DNA from: Aquabacterium sp. A3
GTDB taxonomy: Bacteria > Pseudomonadota > Gammaproteobacteria > Burkholderiales > Burkholderiaceae_C
Assembly (NCBI RefSeq): GCF_038069945.1
Contig: NZ_JBBPEV010000001.1
Location: forward strand, 186,001 to 250,000
DNA: 64,000 nt
Reading direction: 5' to 3'
This document shows positions 41,237 through 54,809 of this stretch, piece after piece; the stretch's first letter is position 1, and every line of letters starts with the position of its first letter. The notes below the pieces were generated by a model. That model did not search any database. It was not told the DNA's origin and saw only the letters and a list, made by a program, of their open reading frames with translations. The translations under genes were made by a program, and so were the position numbers.

Positions 41237-43502
41237 CCTCGGCCTTGACGCAGTCCACGTAGTAGCGTGTAGAGCCGTCAGGCTGCTCTTCGCCCACGAG
41301 GCCGTGCACATCGGTGGCAAAGCCCGGGAAGCGGGCGTTGAACTGCTTTGTGAACTTCAAGAATTCCACGATCTTCTTGTTGAACCGCTCGCCCGGGATC
41401 AACAGAGGAATACCTGGCGGGTATGGCGTTAACAGCGAGGTGGTGATGCGCCCCTCCAAAGCCTCCACGTCCACCCGTTCGGTTTCGCGGCGGGCGATGC
41501 AGGCGTAGGCATCCGATGGCTTCATCGCCGGCTCCAGGCCCGACAGATAGACTTCGGTGGTCAGGCGGGCGATGTCGCCCTCTGCGTAGGCCTCGTGGAC
41601 GCTCTGGCACAGGTCACGCAAGCCCATGCGCTCGTAGCGCGGGTGCTTTTTGCAGAAGTCGGGCAACACGCGCCACAGCGGCTGGTTCTTGTCATAGTCG
41701 TCCTTGAACTGCTGCAGCGCCGCCAGCATGGTGTTCCAGCGGCCCTTGGTGATGCCGATGGTGAACATGATGAAGAAGCTGTACAGGCCCGTCTTTTCGA
41801 CCACCACGCCGTGCTCGGCCAGGTACTTGGTGACGATGCTCGCAGGAATGCCCGATTTGGCGAACTTGCCCGACACGTCCAGCCCCGGCGTGATGATGGT
41901 CGACTTGATGGGGTCGAGCATGTTGAAGCCATCGGCCAGGTTGCCAAAGCCGTGCCACTTCTCGTTGGCCTTGAGCACCCAGTCATCGGGCTTGCCGATG
42001 TCTTCGGCCACCAGCTTGTCAGGCCCCCACACCTTGAACCACCAGTCCTTGCCGTACTCTTTGGCCACCTTGCGCATGGCGCGGCGAAACTCCAGCGCTT
42101 CCTTGATGCTTTCTTCCACCAGGGCCGTGCCGCCCGGGGGCTCCATCATGGCCGCCGCCACGTCGCACGACGCAATGATGGCGTACTGCGGCGACGTGGA
42201 GGTGTGCATCAGGTAGGCCTCGTTGAAGAGGTGGCGGTCCAGCTTGACGTTCTGCGAGTCCTGCACCAGCACGTGAGAGGCCTGCGAAATGCCCGCCAGC
42301 AGCTTGTGGATGGACTGCGTGGAGTACACCACGGCCTTCTTTGGACGTGCGCGCCCCTTGCCCATGGCGTGGTAGGTGCCGTAGAACTTGTGAAAAGCGG
42401 CATGCGGCAGCCAGGCTTCGTCAAAGTGCAGGTTGTCGATCCAGCCGTCCAGGGTGGCCTTGATGGTTTCGGTGTTGTAGAGCACGCCGTCGTAGGTGCT
42501 CTGCGTCAGTGTCAGGATGCGAGGCTTGGCCTTCTTCGGGTCCACCCCTTTGAGCAAGGGGTTGGCGGCGATCTTCTTGCGGATCGTGGCGGGCTCGAAC
42601 TCGCTCTTGGGAATGGGCCCGATGATGCCGTAGTGGTTGCGCGTGGGCGTCAGGAACACGGGGATGGCCCCCGTCATGATGATGCTGTGCAGGATGGACT
42701 TGTGGCAGTTGCGATCGACCACCACGATGTCGCCCGGCGCCACGGTGTGGTGCCAGACCATCTTGTTGGACGTGGACGTGCCATTGGTGACAAAGAAGCA
42801 GTGGTCCGCATTGAAGATGCGCGCGGCGTTCTTCTCTGATTCATGCACGGGGCCGGTGTGGTCCAGCAACTGGCCCAGCTCTTCCACGGCGTTGCACACG
42901 TCGGCGCGCAGCATGTTCTCACCATAGAACTGGTGGAACATCTGGCCCACGGGGCTCTTCAAAAACGCCACGCCACCCGAGTGCCCCGGGCAGTGCCACG
43001 AGTACGAGCCATCTTGCGCGTAGTCCATCAGCGCCTTGAAGAACGGGGGCGCCAGGCCATCCAGGTAGCTCTTGGCCTCGCGGATGATGTGGCGCGCCAC
43101 AAACTCCGGCGTGTCTTCGAACATGTGGATGAAGCCGTGCAGTTCGCGCAGGATGTCGTTCGGGATGTGCTCGGAGGTGCGCGTCTCACCGTACAGGTAG
43201 ATGGGGATGTTGGCGTTCTTGAAGCGAATTTCGCTGACGAACGCGCGCAAGGCCTTGAGCGCGGAATCGACCTCGTCTTTCGAGCCGGCGCCAAACTCTT
43301 CGTCGTCGATGGACAAGATGAAGGCGCTGGCCCGGCTTTGCTGCTGCGCAAACTGCGACAGGTCGCCGTAACTGGTGACGCCCAGCACCTCAAAGCCTTC
43401 CTTCTGGATGGCGTCGGCCAGGGCACGGATGCCCAGACCCGAGGTGTTCTCGGAGCGGAAATCCTCGTCAATGATGACGACGGGAAAATGGAAACGCAGC
43501 AT
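41217..43502 (-). CDS. Orn/Lys/Arg decarboxylase, large inducible type
   Basis: A pyridoxal-phosphate (fold I) basic amino acid decarboxylase of 761 residues. It has an N-terminal wing domain (RFHFPVVIIDEDFRSENTSGLGIRALADAIQKEG), a PLP domain with the cofactor Lys in STQSIHKLLAGISQ and the family pattern HFDEAWLPHAAFHKFYG, and a C-terminal domain. Relatives include AdiA, LdcC/CadA and SpeC/SpeF. Which of arginine, lysine or ornithine is used cannot be decided by eye. The family makes polyamines and consumes protons in acid stress. No antiporter gene is adjacent. Confidence 0.9.
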   Translation of the reverse strand: MLRFHFPVVIIDEDFRSENTSGLGIRALADAIQKEGFEVLGVTSYGDLSQFAQQQSRASAFILSIDDEEFGAGSKDEVDSALKALRAFVSEIRFKNANIPIYLYGETRTSEHIPNDILRELHGFIHMFEDTPEFVARHIIREAKSYLDGLAPPFFKALMDYAQDGSYSWHCPGHSGGVAFLKSPVGQMFHQFYGENMLRADVCNAVEELGQLLDHTGPVHESEKNAARIFNADHCFFVTNGTSTSNKMVWHHTVAPGDIVVVDRNCHKSILHSIIMTGAIPVFLTPTRNHYGIIGPIPKSEFEPATIRKKIAANPLLKGVDPKKAKPRILTLTQSTYDGVLYNTETIKATLDGWIDNLHFDEAWLPHAAFHKFYGTYHAMGKGRARPKKAVVYSTQSIHKLLAGISQASHVLVQDSQNVKLDRHLFNEAYLMHTSTSPQYAIIASCDVAAAMMEPPGGTALVEESIKEALEFRRAMRKVAKEYGKDWWFKVWGPDKLVAEDIGKPDDWVLKANEKWHGFGNLADGFNMLDPIKSTIITPGLDVSGKFAKSGIPASIVTKYLAEHGVVVEKTGLYSFFIMFTIGITKGRWNTMLAALQQFKDDYDKNQPLWRVLPDFCKKHPRYERMGLRDLCQSVHEAYAEGDIARLTTEVYLSGLEPAMKPSDAYACIARRETERVDVEALEGRITTSLLTPYPPGIPLLIPGERFNKKIVEFLKFTKQFNARFPGFATDVHGLVGEEQPDGSTRYYVDCVKAEVTAGSV

Positions 43503-43677
43503 GGCCAGACTTTCAATCTCAGTGCGCGACGCGCAGAAGCGCGAAGTGTAGGGTTTTTGACGCCCGATTTTGTTGACAGGATGCCATCGGTACGAGAGTT
43601 CTCCGAATCCGCACGGTCACATGGGAGCAAAACGATGTCCTACACTGCATCCATGAGTTCAAACACGCGGTCGCACC

Positions 43678-44115
43678 ATGTCTGAAACCATGGTCTGGTG
43701 GATATTGGCGGGTGCCCTGGTGGCGCTTGAGCTGGTCACGGGTTCGTTTTACCTGCTGATGCTGGCCCTGGGTGCTGCGGCTGGCGCGGCAACGGCGTGG
43801 CTGGGCGCCCCCTTGGCGGTTCAGTTGGCGGTGTCGGCCCTGGTGGGCGGTGGCGCCGTGTGGTGGTGGCACCGGCGCCGGGCTGGCGCCGTTCAGGCGC
43901 CTGAATCTGATGCGCCGGCCGACCCCAATCAGCTGGACGTGGGCGCGGTGGTCATGGTGCAAGCCTGGCAACCCGATGGCCAGACCCGTGTGCACTACCG
44001 AGGCAGTGAATGGCTGGCCCATCGGGCGCCAGGCACCTCTGAGGCCACCGGGCCGCATCGCATCGTGGCCGTGGCGTCCAATCACCTGGTGCTGACCCCC
44101 GTGACCACCCCCTGA
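43678..44115 (+). CDS. NfeD family membrane protein
   Basis: A 145-residue protein with two to three N-terminal helices (about residues 5-65) and a C-terminal OB-fold NfeD domain (DVGAVVMVQAWQPDGQTRVHYRGSEWLAHRA). NfeD proteins are usually encoded beside SPFH/stomatin proteins and act together in membrane microdomain upkeep. Here the SPFH gene starts 36 bases downstream. Confidence 0.88.
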   Translation: MSETMVWWILAGALVALELVTGSFYLLMLALGAAAGAATAWLGAPLAVQLAVSALVGGGAVWWWHRRRAGAVQAPESDAPADPNQLDVGAVVMVQAWQPDGQTRVHYRGSEWLAHRAPGTSEATGPHRIVAVASNHLVLTPVTTP

Positions 44116-44151
44116 AGCCACGCCCAACACATCAACAGAGAGAGTCACCCC

Positions 44152-45066
44152 ATGGAAATCGCCGTCGTACTGCTGGTCATCGCCGTCTTGTTCATCGTCA
44201 AATCACTGAAGGTGGTGCCGCAGCAGAACGCCTGGGTGGTGGAGCGCCTGGGCAAGTACCACGCCACCCTGAAGCCGGGGCTGAACATCATCGTGCCCTT
44301 TGTGGACCGGCTGGCCTACAAGCACTCGCTCAAGGAGATCCCGCTGGACGTGCCCAGTCAGATCTGCATCACGAAGGACAACACTCAGCTGCAGGTCGAT
44401 GGCATCCTGTATTTTCAGGTGACGGACCCGATGCGGGCCAGTTATGGCTCGTCGGACTACATCATGGCCATCACCCAGCTGGCCCAAACCACGCTGCGCA
44501 GCGTCATTGGCCGCATGGAGCTGGACAAGACCTTCGAAGAGCGCGACCTGATCAATGCGTCGGTGGTGAACGCGCTGGACGAAGCCGCCTTGAACTGGGG
44601 CGTGAAGGTGCTGCGCTACGAAATCAAGGACCTGACACCACCGGCAGAGATCCTGCGCTCCATGCAGGCGCAAATCACGGCAGAGCGTGAAAAACGCGCC
44701 CTGATCGCGGCCTCTGAGGGCCGACGCCAGGAGCAGATCAACATCGCCACTGGCGAACGGGAAGCCTTCATTGCCCGCTCCGAGGGTGAGAAACAGGCCG
44801 AGATCAACAAGGCAGAGGGCGAGGCTGCGGCCATCACCGCCTTGGCCGAGGCCACCGCTGAAGCGCTGCGCAAGGTGGCCGCCGCCATCCAGTCGCCAGG
44901 CGGGCAGGAGGCTGTGAACCTGAAGGTGGCCGAGCGCGCGGTGGACGCCTTTGCGCAACTGGCCCAGAAAAACAACACCCTCATCGTGCCCAGCAACATG
45001 AGCGACCTGTCTGGGCTGATTGGCACGGCCATGACGCTGATGCAGAAATCCGCACCGAAAAGCTGA
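44152..45066 (+). CDS. SPFH/band 7 (stomatin-like, QmcA-type) membrane protein
   Basis: A 304-residue stomatin-like protein. One N-terminal helix (MEIAVVLLVIAVLFIVKSL) leads into VVPQQNAWVVERLGKYHATLKPGLNIIVPFVDR, the SPFH domain start. A long Ala/Glu-rich helix (QITAEREKRALIAASEGRRQEQINIATGERE) drives oligomerisation. E. coli QmcA (YbbK) is the likely counterpart and is also paired with an NfeD protein (YbbJ). Function: scaffold of membrane microdomains and FtsH-linked quality control, by family knowledge. Confidence 0.92.
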   Translation: MEIAVVLLVIAVLFIVKSLKVVPQQNAWVVERLGKYHATLKPGLNIIVPFVDRLAYKHSLKEIPLDVPSQICITKDNTQLQVDGILYFQVTDPMRASYGSSDYIMAITQLAQTTLRSVIGRMELDKTFEERDLINASVVNALDEAALNWGVKVLRYEIKDLTPPAEILRSMQAQITAEREKRALIAASEGRRQEQINIATGEREAFIARSEGEKQAEINKAEGEAAAITALAEATAEALRKVAAAIQSPGGQEAVNLKVAERAVDAFAQLAQKNNTLIVPSNMSDLSGLIGTAMTLMQKSAPKS

Positions 45067-45087
45067 ACAGGGCGAGCGGCAAACACC

Positions 45088-48610
<3,523 letters not shown>

Positions 48611-48622
48611 GCGCGAATGTCC

Positions 48623-51600
48623 TCAGGCGGCGTGCGCCATGCCCAGCGCGGCTTCCATGTCCACGGCCACGATGCGTGACACACCCTGCTCCTGCATGGT
48701 CACGCCCACCAGTTGATCGGCCATCTCCATGGCGATCTTGTTGTGCGAGATGAAGAGGAACTGCGTGTTGGCGGACATGCTGCGCACCAGGCGGGCGTAG
48801 CGTTCGGTGTTGGCGTCGTCCAGGGGCGCGTCCACCTCGTCCAGCAGGCAAAACGGTGCCGGATTGAGCTGGAAGATGGCGAACACGAGGGCGATGGCCG
48901 TCAAGGCCTTCTCGCCACCCGACAACAAATGGATGGTGCTGTTCTTCTTGCCGGGCGGGTGGGCCATGACCTGCACGCCGGCATCCAGGATTTCGTCGCC
49001 CGTCATGACCAGCTTGGCACTGCCCCCGCCAAACAGGCTGGGGAACATGCGCCCGAAATGTTCGTTGACGGTGTTGAAGGTGGCCCCCAGCAGATCGCGG
49101 GTTTCCAGGTCGATCTTGTGGATGGCGTCTTCGAGCGTGTTGATGGCGTCCATCAGGTCGGCCATCTGGGCATCGAGGAAGCCCTTGCGCTCGCGGGCAG
49201 AGGTGAGTTCTTCCAGCGCGGCCAGGTTGACCGCCCCCAGGCCTGCGATGTCTCGCTGAATGCGGTCAATCTCGGTTTGCAGCCCATAGAGCTTCACGCC
49301 ATCACGCTCGATCGTCTCGGCCAGCACGGCCAGGTCGACTTCAGCGGCCGTGAGCTGTTCCATGTACTGCGCACCGCCCAGCGAGGCGGCTTGCTCTTCC
49401 AGTTGCAGGCGTGTGATGTCGTCACGCAGGGGCTGCAGGCTGCGCTCAAAGGCCATGCGCTGCTCGTCGGCCTGGCGCAACTGGGCAGCCAACTCGTCAT
49501 ACCGCTGACGCGTGAGCGACAAGGCCTGCTCTTTGGCCAGACGCTGGGCCAAGGCCTCGTCCAGCCCGGTCTGGGCTGAGGCATCGTCCAGCTGCGCCTG
49601 CTCGGTCTGAAGCTGCTCGATCGAGGCCTGGTTGGTCTGGATTTGTTGCGCGGCGGTTTCAATGCCACGCTGCAGCTCGCCTCGGCGAGCCACCAGGCTG
49701 CGGGCGCTGAACTGGGCTTCCTGAGCCTGGCGTTCCAGCGTGCGAGCCTGTTCGCGGGCCTGTTGCAAGCGGCGCTCGGCTTCGATCACGGTTTCCTCCA
49801 GCTGGGCGTGGCGCTCTTGCGTTTCGCCCAGGCTGATGTCCAGCTCTTCAAAGCGGGCCTCACCCGTGGCGCGGCGCTCCTGCAGTTCGTCCAGCAGCGC
49901 ATCCAGCTCAGCCATCTCACCCTGGATCTGGCCACGGCGTCCCTGGGTTTGTTCGGCCTGCTGGGTCAGGCGCAGCACCTCGACTTGCAACTGGTGCACG
50001 CGCTGCTGGGACTCGCTCGCCTCGCGACGGGCATGGGCCAGGCGTTGGGCGGCATCGGTGTACGCCGCCTCGGCGCGCACCACGGCCGACCGGGCCTGGT
50101 CGGCGATCAGGGCCTGTGCCCTCACCTCTTTGTCCAGGTTCTCGATCTCTTGGGCGCGGGCCAGCATGCCGGCCTGTTCTGAATCGGGCGCGTAGAAACT
50201 CACTGCGAACTGGCTGACGCAATGCCCCGCCGGGGTGATGATGACCTCGCCATGGGTGAGCTTCTGGCGGTGCGACAAAGCCTCTTCCAGGTGGGCAGCG
50301 GTGTAGACGCCCTCCAGCCAGTCGCTCATCAACGCCTTGAGCCCGGCATCGGTCAGCCGTAGCAGATCCGACAGCCTCGGCAAGGTGGTGTGGCCGTGGG
50401 CCACCGCGCTGGACGGCAGGCTGTAGAACGCCAGCTTGGCCGGGGGCGCGTCGTGCTCGAACGCGCGTACGGTTTCCATGCGGCCCACCTCCAGCGCCGC
50501 CAGGCGTTCGCGCAGGGCCGATTCGAGTGCGTTTTCCCAGCCAGGCTCGATGTGCACGCGCTGCCACAAACCCTGCAGGCCATCCAGCCCGTGCTTGGCC
50601 AGCCAGGGCTTGAGCTTGCCTTCGGTTTGCACCTTGTCTTGCAAGGCGCGCAAGGCCTCCAGGCGGGCACTCAATTCATGGTGACGGGCCTGCTGTGACG
50701 TGGCCTCGGCCTGGGCCGATTGCCGCGCCTCGTCCAGGGTAGGCACGGTCTCGCTCAATTCACCCAGCTGGGCTTCGCGCAGCCCGTGCTCTTCTTCATG
50801 AACAGCCAGCTGGCCTTTCAGGTCTGCCAGGCGCAGATCATCCGGCGCGGCCAGCCCCTGCAGCTCGGTGTGCAGGCGCTCACGGCGCAGCGTCAGCTGG
50901 CGAGACTGCTCATCCACATTGCGCGATTCGGCGGCCAGCAGCTGAATTTGCTGCTGCACCTGCGTCACCGACACTCGTTGTTCGTTGGCGCGCTGGGTGG
51001 CTGCGCGCACCGCGTCTTCCAGCTGTGGAATGTTGCCTGCCAGCTCTTCAGCCTGGGCGGCCAAAACCTCGGCCTGCTCTTCGGCTGCGGCCATTTTCTC
51101 GGCCAGGGCCTCCAGCTCGTCTTCGGCCTGTTGGCGACGGTCGGCCCATTGGGCGTTTTGCTGCCGTAGCTCATCCAGACGCTGGGCCACCCGCTGGCGT
51201 CCTTCCACCACATAACGGATGCGCTCTTCCAGGCGGCTCACCTCCAGAGCGGCCTGGGCCAGCTCGCCCTGAGCAGCGTGCAGGGCGTCGCTGGCCGCGT
51301 AATGATCCTGACGCACCTGCTCCAACTGGGCCTCGACCGAACGCAGCTCGGCCATGCGGGCTTCCAGCGCGTTGGTGGCCTCCAGCACAGCCTGCTTCAC
51401 ACGGGTGGCCTCGGACGAGGCATCACGGTGCTTCAAGAACCACAGCTGGTGCAGCTTGGTGGTGCCCTGCTCTTGCAGGGCGTGATATCGGGCGGCCACC
51501 TCGGCCTGCTTTTCCAGGCGTTCGAGGTTGTTGTTCAGCTCGCGAAGGATGTCTTCCACCCGGGTCAGGTTCTCGCGGGTGTCCTTCAGGCGGTTCTCTG

Positions 51601-52138
51601 TCTCGCGGCGACGCTCTTTGTACTTGGACACACCGGCCGCCTCTTCCAGAAACAGGCGCAACTCTTCCGGCTTGGATTCGATGATGCGGCTGATGGTGCC
51701 CTGACCGATGATGGCGTAGGCGCGCGGGCCCAGGCCGGTGCCCAGGAAGACGTCCTGCACATCGCGGCGGCGTACCGGCTGGTTGTTGATGAAGTAGCTG
51801 GAGGTACCGTCACGGGTCAGCACGCGCTTGACGGCGATCTCGCTGAACTGGTTCCACTGCCCACCTGCGCGGCCCTCTTCATTGGAGAAGACCAGTTCCA
51901 CACTGGAGCGGCTGGCCGGCTTGCGGTTGGTCGAGCCATTGAAGATCACGTCCTGCATGGATTCGCCACGCAGCTCGGACGCCTTGGATTCACCGAGCAC
52001 CCAGCGTACGGCATCCATGATGTTGGACTTGCCGCAACCATTGGGGCCCACCACACCCACCAACTGCCCCGGCAGCTGGAAATGCGTGTGCTCGGCAAAC
52101 GACTTGAAGCCGGAGAGCTTGATCGACGTCAGGCGCAT
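48623..52138 (-). CDS. smc: Chromosome segregation protein SMC
   Basis: SMC is the condensin ATPase that organises the chromosome. The 1171-residue protein has the N-terminal Walker A GPNGCGKSNIMDAVRWVLGE, a coiled-coil arm, a hinge around residues 500-640, and a second coiled coil. The C-terminal head has the signature LLSGGEKALTAIALVFAIFQLNPAPFCLLDEVDAPLDD (ABC signature, Walker B). Partners ScpA/ScpB are not in the window. Length is normal. Confidence 0.97.
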   Translation of the reverse strand: MRLTSIKLSGFKSFAEHTHFQLPGQLVGVVGPNGCGKSNIMDAVRWVLGESKASELRGESMQDVIFNGSTNRKPASRSSVELVFSNEEGRAGGQWNQFSEIAVKRVLTRDGTSSYFINNQPVRRRDVQDVFLGTGLGPRAYAIIGQGTISRIIESKPEELRLFLEEAAGVSKYKERRRETENRLKDTRENLTRVEDILRELNNNLERLEKQAEVAARYHALQEQGTTKLHQLWFLKHRDASSEATRVKQAVLEATNALEARMAELRSVEAQLEQVRQDHYAASDALHAAQGELAQAALEVSRLEERIRYVVEGRQRVAQRLDELRQQNAQWADRRQQAEDELEALAEKMAAAEEQAEVLAAQAEELAGNIPQLEDAVRAATQRANEQRVSVTQVQQQIQLLAAESRNVDEQSRQLTLRRERLHTELQGLAAPDDLRLADLKGQLAVHEEEHGLREAQLGELSETVPTLDEARQSAQAEATSQQARHHELSARLEALRALQDKVQTEGKLKPWLAKHGLDGLQGLWQRVHIEPGWENALESALRERLAALEVGRMETVRAFEHDAPPAKLAFYSLPSSAVAHGHTTLPRLSDLLRLTDAGLKALMSDWLEGVYTAAHLEEALSHRQKLTHGEVIITPAGHCVSQFAVSFYAPDSEQAGMLARAQEIENLDKEVRAQALIADQARSAVVRAEAAYTDAAQRLAHARREASESQQRVHQLQVEVLRLTQQAEQTQGRRGQIQGEMAELDALLDELQERRATGEARFEELDISLGETQERHAQLEETVIEAERRLQQAREQARTLERQAQEAQFSARSLVARRGELQRGIETAAQQIQTNQASIEQLQTEQAQLDDASAQTGLDEALAQRLAKEQALSLTRQRYDELAAQLRQADEQRMAFERSLQPLRDDITRLQLEEQAASLGGAQYMEQLTAAEVDLAVLAETIERDGVKLYGLQTEIDRIQRDIAGLGAVNLAALEELTSARERKGFLDAQMADLMDAINTLEDAIHKIDLETRDLLGATFNTVNEHFGRMFPSLFGGGSAKLVMTGDEILDAGVQVMAHPPGKKNSTIHLLSGGEKALTAIALVFAIFQLNPAPFCLLDEVDAPLDDANTERYARLVRSMSANTQFLFISHNKIAMEMADQLVGVTMQEQGVSRIVAVDMEAALGMAHAA

Positions 52139-52285
52139 GCTGGGGCGAGAATCGCGCTAAGTTGTTGATTATTCAAGGCAAAGTGTGATCATGCCCAAGC
52201 AACTTGAGCCTGACGATGATAGCATTGAGGTTTTGCCCGAAGCCCGCGCGCCCAGGGTGTTGCCTGCTGTTTCACCTGTTTGACC

Positions 52286-52831
52286 ATGGCCAAGATCGCC
52301 CCCACCAAAAACCCGACCGCCAAGCCGATGGCCCCCAAGGTCTCCAAGGCCACCAAGAAGAACGCAGCGCCGGCCGCGCTGGTGGTGGGCGAGCGCGCCA
52401 AACCCGTGGTGGCGCCCTCGGTGCCTTCGCGTCACCTGGATGTGTTCCCCAACCCCGCGCCCGAGCGCGACTACGTGATCCAGTTCCAGGTGCCCGAGTT
52501 CACCTGCTTTTGTCCGCTGACCAAGCAGCCTGACTTCGCGCACTTCACCATCGACTGCATCGCCGACAAGCTCTGCGTCGAGCTCAAGAGCCTCAAGATG
52601 TACATGTGGAGCTACCGCAACGAGGGTGCCTTCCACGAAAAAGTCACCAACGACATCCTGAGCGACATCGTCAAGGCCATCCAGCCGCGGTACCTGCGCA
52701 TCACGGCCAAGTGGTATGTGCGTGGCGGCATCTACACCAACGTGGTGGTCGAGCACCGCAAAAAGGGCTGGAAGCCGGCACCGAAAGTGGATCTGCCCCA
52801 ACACCAGGCTGAAACAGGTTTGCTGGGCTGA
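52286..52831 (+). CDS. queF: NADPH-dependent 7-cyano-7-deazaguanine reductase QueF
   Basis: QueF reduces preQ0 to preQ1 in queuosine synthesis. The single-domain enzyme (181 residues) has the catalytic Cys in EFTCFCPLTKQPDFAHF, the E/S-rich binding region CVELKSLKMYMWSYRNEGAFHEKV, and RITAKWYVRGGIYTNVVVE at the C-terminus. The first 45 residues are an Ala/Lys/Pro-rich extension not needed for the fold. The ATG at 52286 (a TTG lies six bases earlier) was chosen. No other que gene is next to it. Confidence 0.93.
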   Translation: MAKIAPTKNPTAKPMAPKVSKATKKNAAPAALVVGERAKPVVAPSVPSRHLDVFPNPAPERDYVIQFQVPEFTCFCPLTKQPDFAHFTIDCIADKLCVELKSLKMYMWSYRNEGAFHEKVTNDILSDIVKAIQPRYLRITAKWYVRGGIYTNVVVEHRKKGWKPAPKVDLPQHQAETGLLG

Positions 52832-52887
52832 CGCCCAGACTCAACACACCGGTTCCGTCGGCTTGCCGCCCATCTCTGGCCACTGTC

Positions 52888-53544
52888 ATGACCTTGCTGA
52901 ACTGGCTGGAGACCATCGTGATGGGCGGGATCTTGGGCACGGCGTTGTTGTTTCGGCCATGGTTGCCCTTGCGTCACGGCCCCCTGCAAAGCCCGTGGCT
53001 GGCCGCCCTGGCCATCCTGCCCCTGGCATGGTGGACGCAACACCTCTTGCCCAGTGGGTTTGGGCTGCACCTGTCGGGTGCCTGCCTCGCCGTGCTCATG
53101 TTCGGATGGCCGCTGGCCATGTGGACGATGGCCCTGGTCGCCCTGGTGGCCGACACGGTGGCCATCGGCAGCCTGCCAGCGTGGACTTCATGGGTGAGCC
53201 ACACCGTCTGGATGGGACTGCTGCCAGGCACGCTGGGCCTGGGGCTGGGTTTGATGATTCGCCGATGGCTGCCTCACCACCTGTTTGTCTACATCCTGGG
53301 GCGGGGCTTCATCAGCACAGCCCTGGCGGTCAGTCTCATGGGCGTGCTGGCGTGGTGGCTGGGACGCCAGCCTGACACCTTGTCCACGGAAGAGTGGCTG
53401 CTTGGGCACTGGCTGCTGGGTTGGGGCGAGGCCATCAGCACCGGCATGCTCACGTCCATTTTTGTGGCGTTCAAGCCTGAATGGCTCCTGACCTACTCGG
53501 ACGCGCGGTACCTCCCGCCGCCAGAGCGGCCCTCGCCCCACTGA
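52888..53544 (+). CDS. Multi-pass membrane protein, possibly COG3235/CbiM-like
   Basis: A 218-residue protein with about six membrane helices. The segment WLPHHLFVYILGRGFISTALAV resembles the COG3235 group, annotated as energy-coupling-factor transporter S-component/CbiM-like permeases. No ATPase or T-component gene is adjacent, so transport of cobalt or another cofactor is only a guess. It starts 56 bases after queF and ends 90 bases before the first cyclase gene. Confidence 0.6.
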   Translation: MTLLNWLETIVMGGILGTALLFRPWLPLRHGPLQSPWLAALAILPLAWWTQHLLPSGFGLHLSGACLAVLMFGWPLAMWTMALVALVADTVAIGSLPAWTSWVSHTVWMGLLPGTLGLGLGLMIRRWLPHHLFVYILGRGFISTALAVSLMGVLAWWLGRQPDTLSTEEWLLGHWLLGWGEAISTGMLTSIFVAFKPEWLLTYSDARYLPPPERPSPH

Positions 53545-53633
53545 CCCCCTCCAATCATGGGAAGCCTGGGCGACATTGACGCTCAGGTTACGCGCTGGCG
53601 CGCCGATACAGACCCAAAGCGCCACAAACACCC

Positions 53634-54809
53634 ATGCAAACACCTGACTGGCTTGTGCCATTGAGCGACCTGATCCTGGGACGCCCACCCCGTGTGAGGC
53701 GGCACGTGCTGTTCGTGCTGGTCACCCTGCAGCTGTACCTGGTCTGCCTCGGGGTGGTGTGGCATGCCACCAACCTGGGGGTGCTGGACACCGGCTTTGC
53801 CAAGACCTTGAGCGTCGCCTCCTGTGGCATGTTCCTGGTGTTTTACGCCCTGGTTCGCAGTGGTCTGACGCAGTCCTTGCCTGACCCCGTGCTCACCTTG
53901 CCGCACGCGGTGCTGTCCATCACCATGTGCGTGGGCGCCTACACGATGATGGGTGACACCCGCGGCGATGTTCTGATCCTGATCGCGCAAGCCATCGTGA
54001 TTTCCATGTTCAGGCTTCAACCCGTCCAGGTGCTGGGCCTGGGCTTGTACACCGTGGCCATCTTTTTGGCAGCCGTGGTGGGGCTGAGCATGTACGACGT
54101 GCAGCAATACCCCTGGCAAAAAGGCCTCACGCACTTTGTGGTGGGTGGCGCCACGCTGCTGACGCTGTCGCTCATCGCCAAGTGGGTCAGTGACATCCGC
54201 ATTCGCATTGGTGATCAAGCCAAAGAGTTGTCGACCACCGTGACCACGCTGCGTCAGATGGCCACCCAGGACATGCTCACCGGACTCATGAACCGGCGCG
54301 TGATGATCGACGCCCTGGAGGCTGAATTGAAGCTCATGGAGCGTCAGGGCCACACCGTGACCCTGGCCCTGATTGACCTGGACCACTTCAAACTCATCAA
54401 CGATCAACATGGCCACCACGTTGGCGATGAAGTGCTCAAGACATTTGCGCGGATCACCGAGGTGAACCTGCGCGAGGTTGACCGCATGGCGCGTTGGGGC
54501 GGCGAGGAGTTTTTATGTCTGCTGCCGCGCGTGAACGCTGAAGAAACCTTGTCGGCCATGGACCGCCTGAGACAGGCGCTTCAGCAGACGCGCATTCCTG
54601 CGCACGCCGACCTGCGTGTGACCTTCTCGGCGGGCATTGCCCAAGCGCGCTCAGGCGAAACCATGGACCAATGGATTGAGCGGGCAGATCGGGCCTTGTA
54701 CCAAGCCAAACATCAGGGGCGGAACCGATGCTTGATCTGCCAGGAGCCCATGTCTGGGGCGAACTCGACGACGCCGATGACGACGACGATGCAGGGGAGC
54801 CCCGCATGA
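53634..54809 (+). CDS. Membrane diguanylate cyclase (GGDEF), first of a tandem pair
   Basis: A 391-residue protein making cyclic di-GMP. Residues 1-190 contain about six membrane helices with FYALVRSGLTQSLPDPVLTLP in the second third. The GGDEF domain starts DMLTGLMNRRVMIDALEAEL. The active site is GGEEF, with an RxxD inhibitory site (REVD) five residues upstream. All signs point to an active cyclase with product inhibition. The membrane part likely senses an unknown signal and is shared with the next gene. The C-terminal tail of about 25 residues overlaps a low-complexity GAC/GAT stretch. Confidence 0.9.
   Translation: MQTPDWLVPLSDLILGRPPRVRRHVLFVLVTLQLYLVCLGVVWHATNLGVLDTGFAKTLSVASCGMFLVFYALVRSGLTQSLPDPVLTLPHAVLSITMCVGAYTMMGDTRGDVLILIAQAIVISMFRLQPVQVLGLGLYTVAIFLAAVVGLSMYDVQQYPWQKGLTHFVVGGATLLTLSLIAKWVSDIRIRIGDQAKELSTTVTTLRQMATQDMLTGLMNRRVMIDALEAELKLMERQGHTVTLALIDLDHFKLINDQHGHHVGDEVLKTFARITEVNLREVDRMARWGGEEFLCLLPRVNAEETLSAMDRLRQALQQTRIPAHADLRVTFSAGIAQARSGETMDQWIERADRALYQAKHQGRNRCLICQEPMSGANSTTPMTTTMQGSPA

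Noticed and set aside
38971..43502. A combined chemotaxis or acid-stress island made of the CheY-TPR/kinase pair and the decarboxylase.
   Set aside because: The decarboxylase is on the opposite strand and only overlaps at its 3' end. There are no che genes and no antiporter, so a joint function is unsupported.
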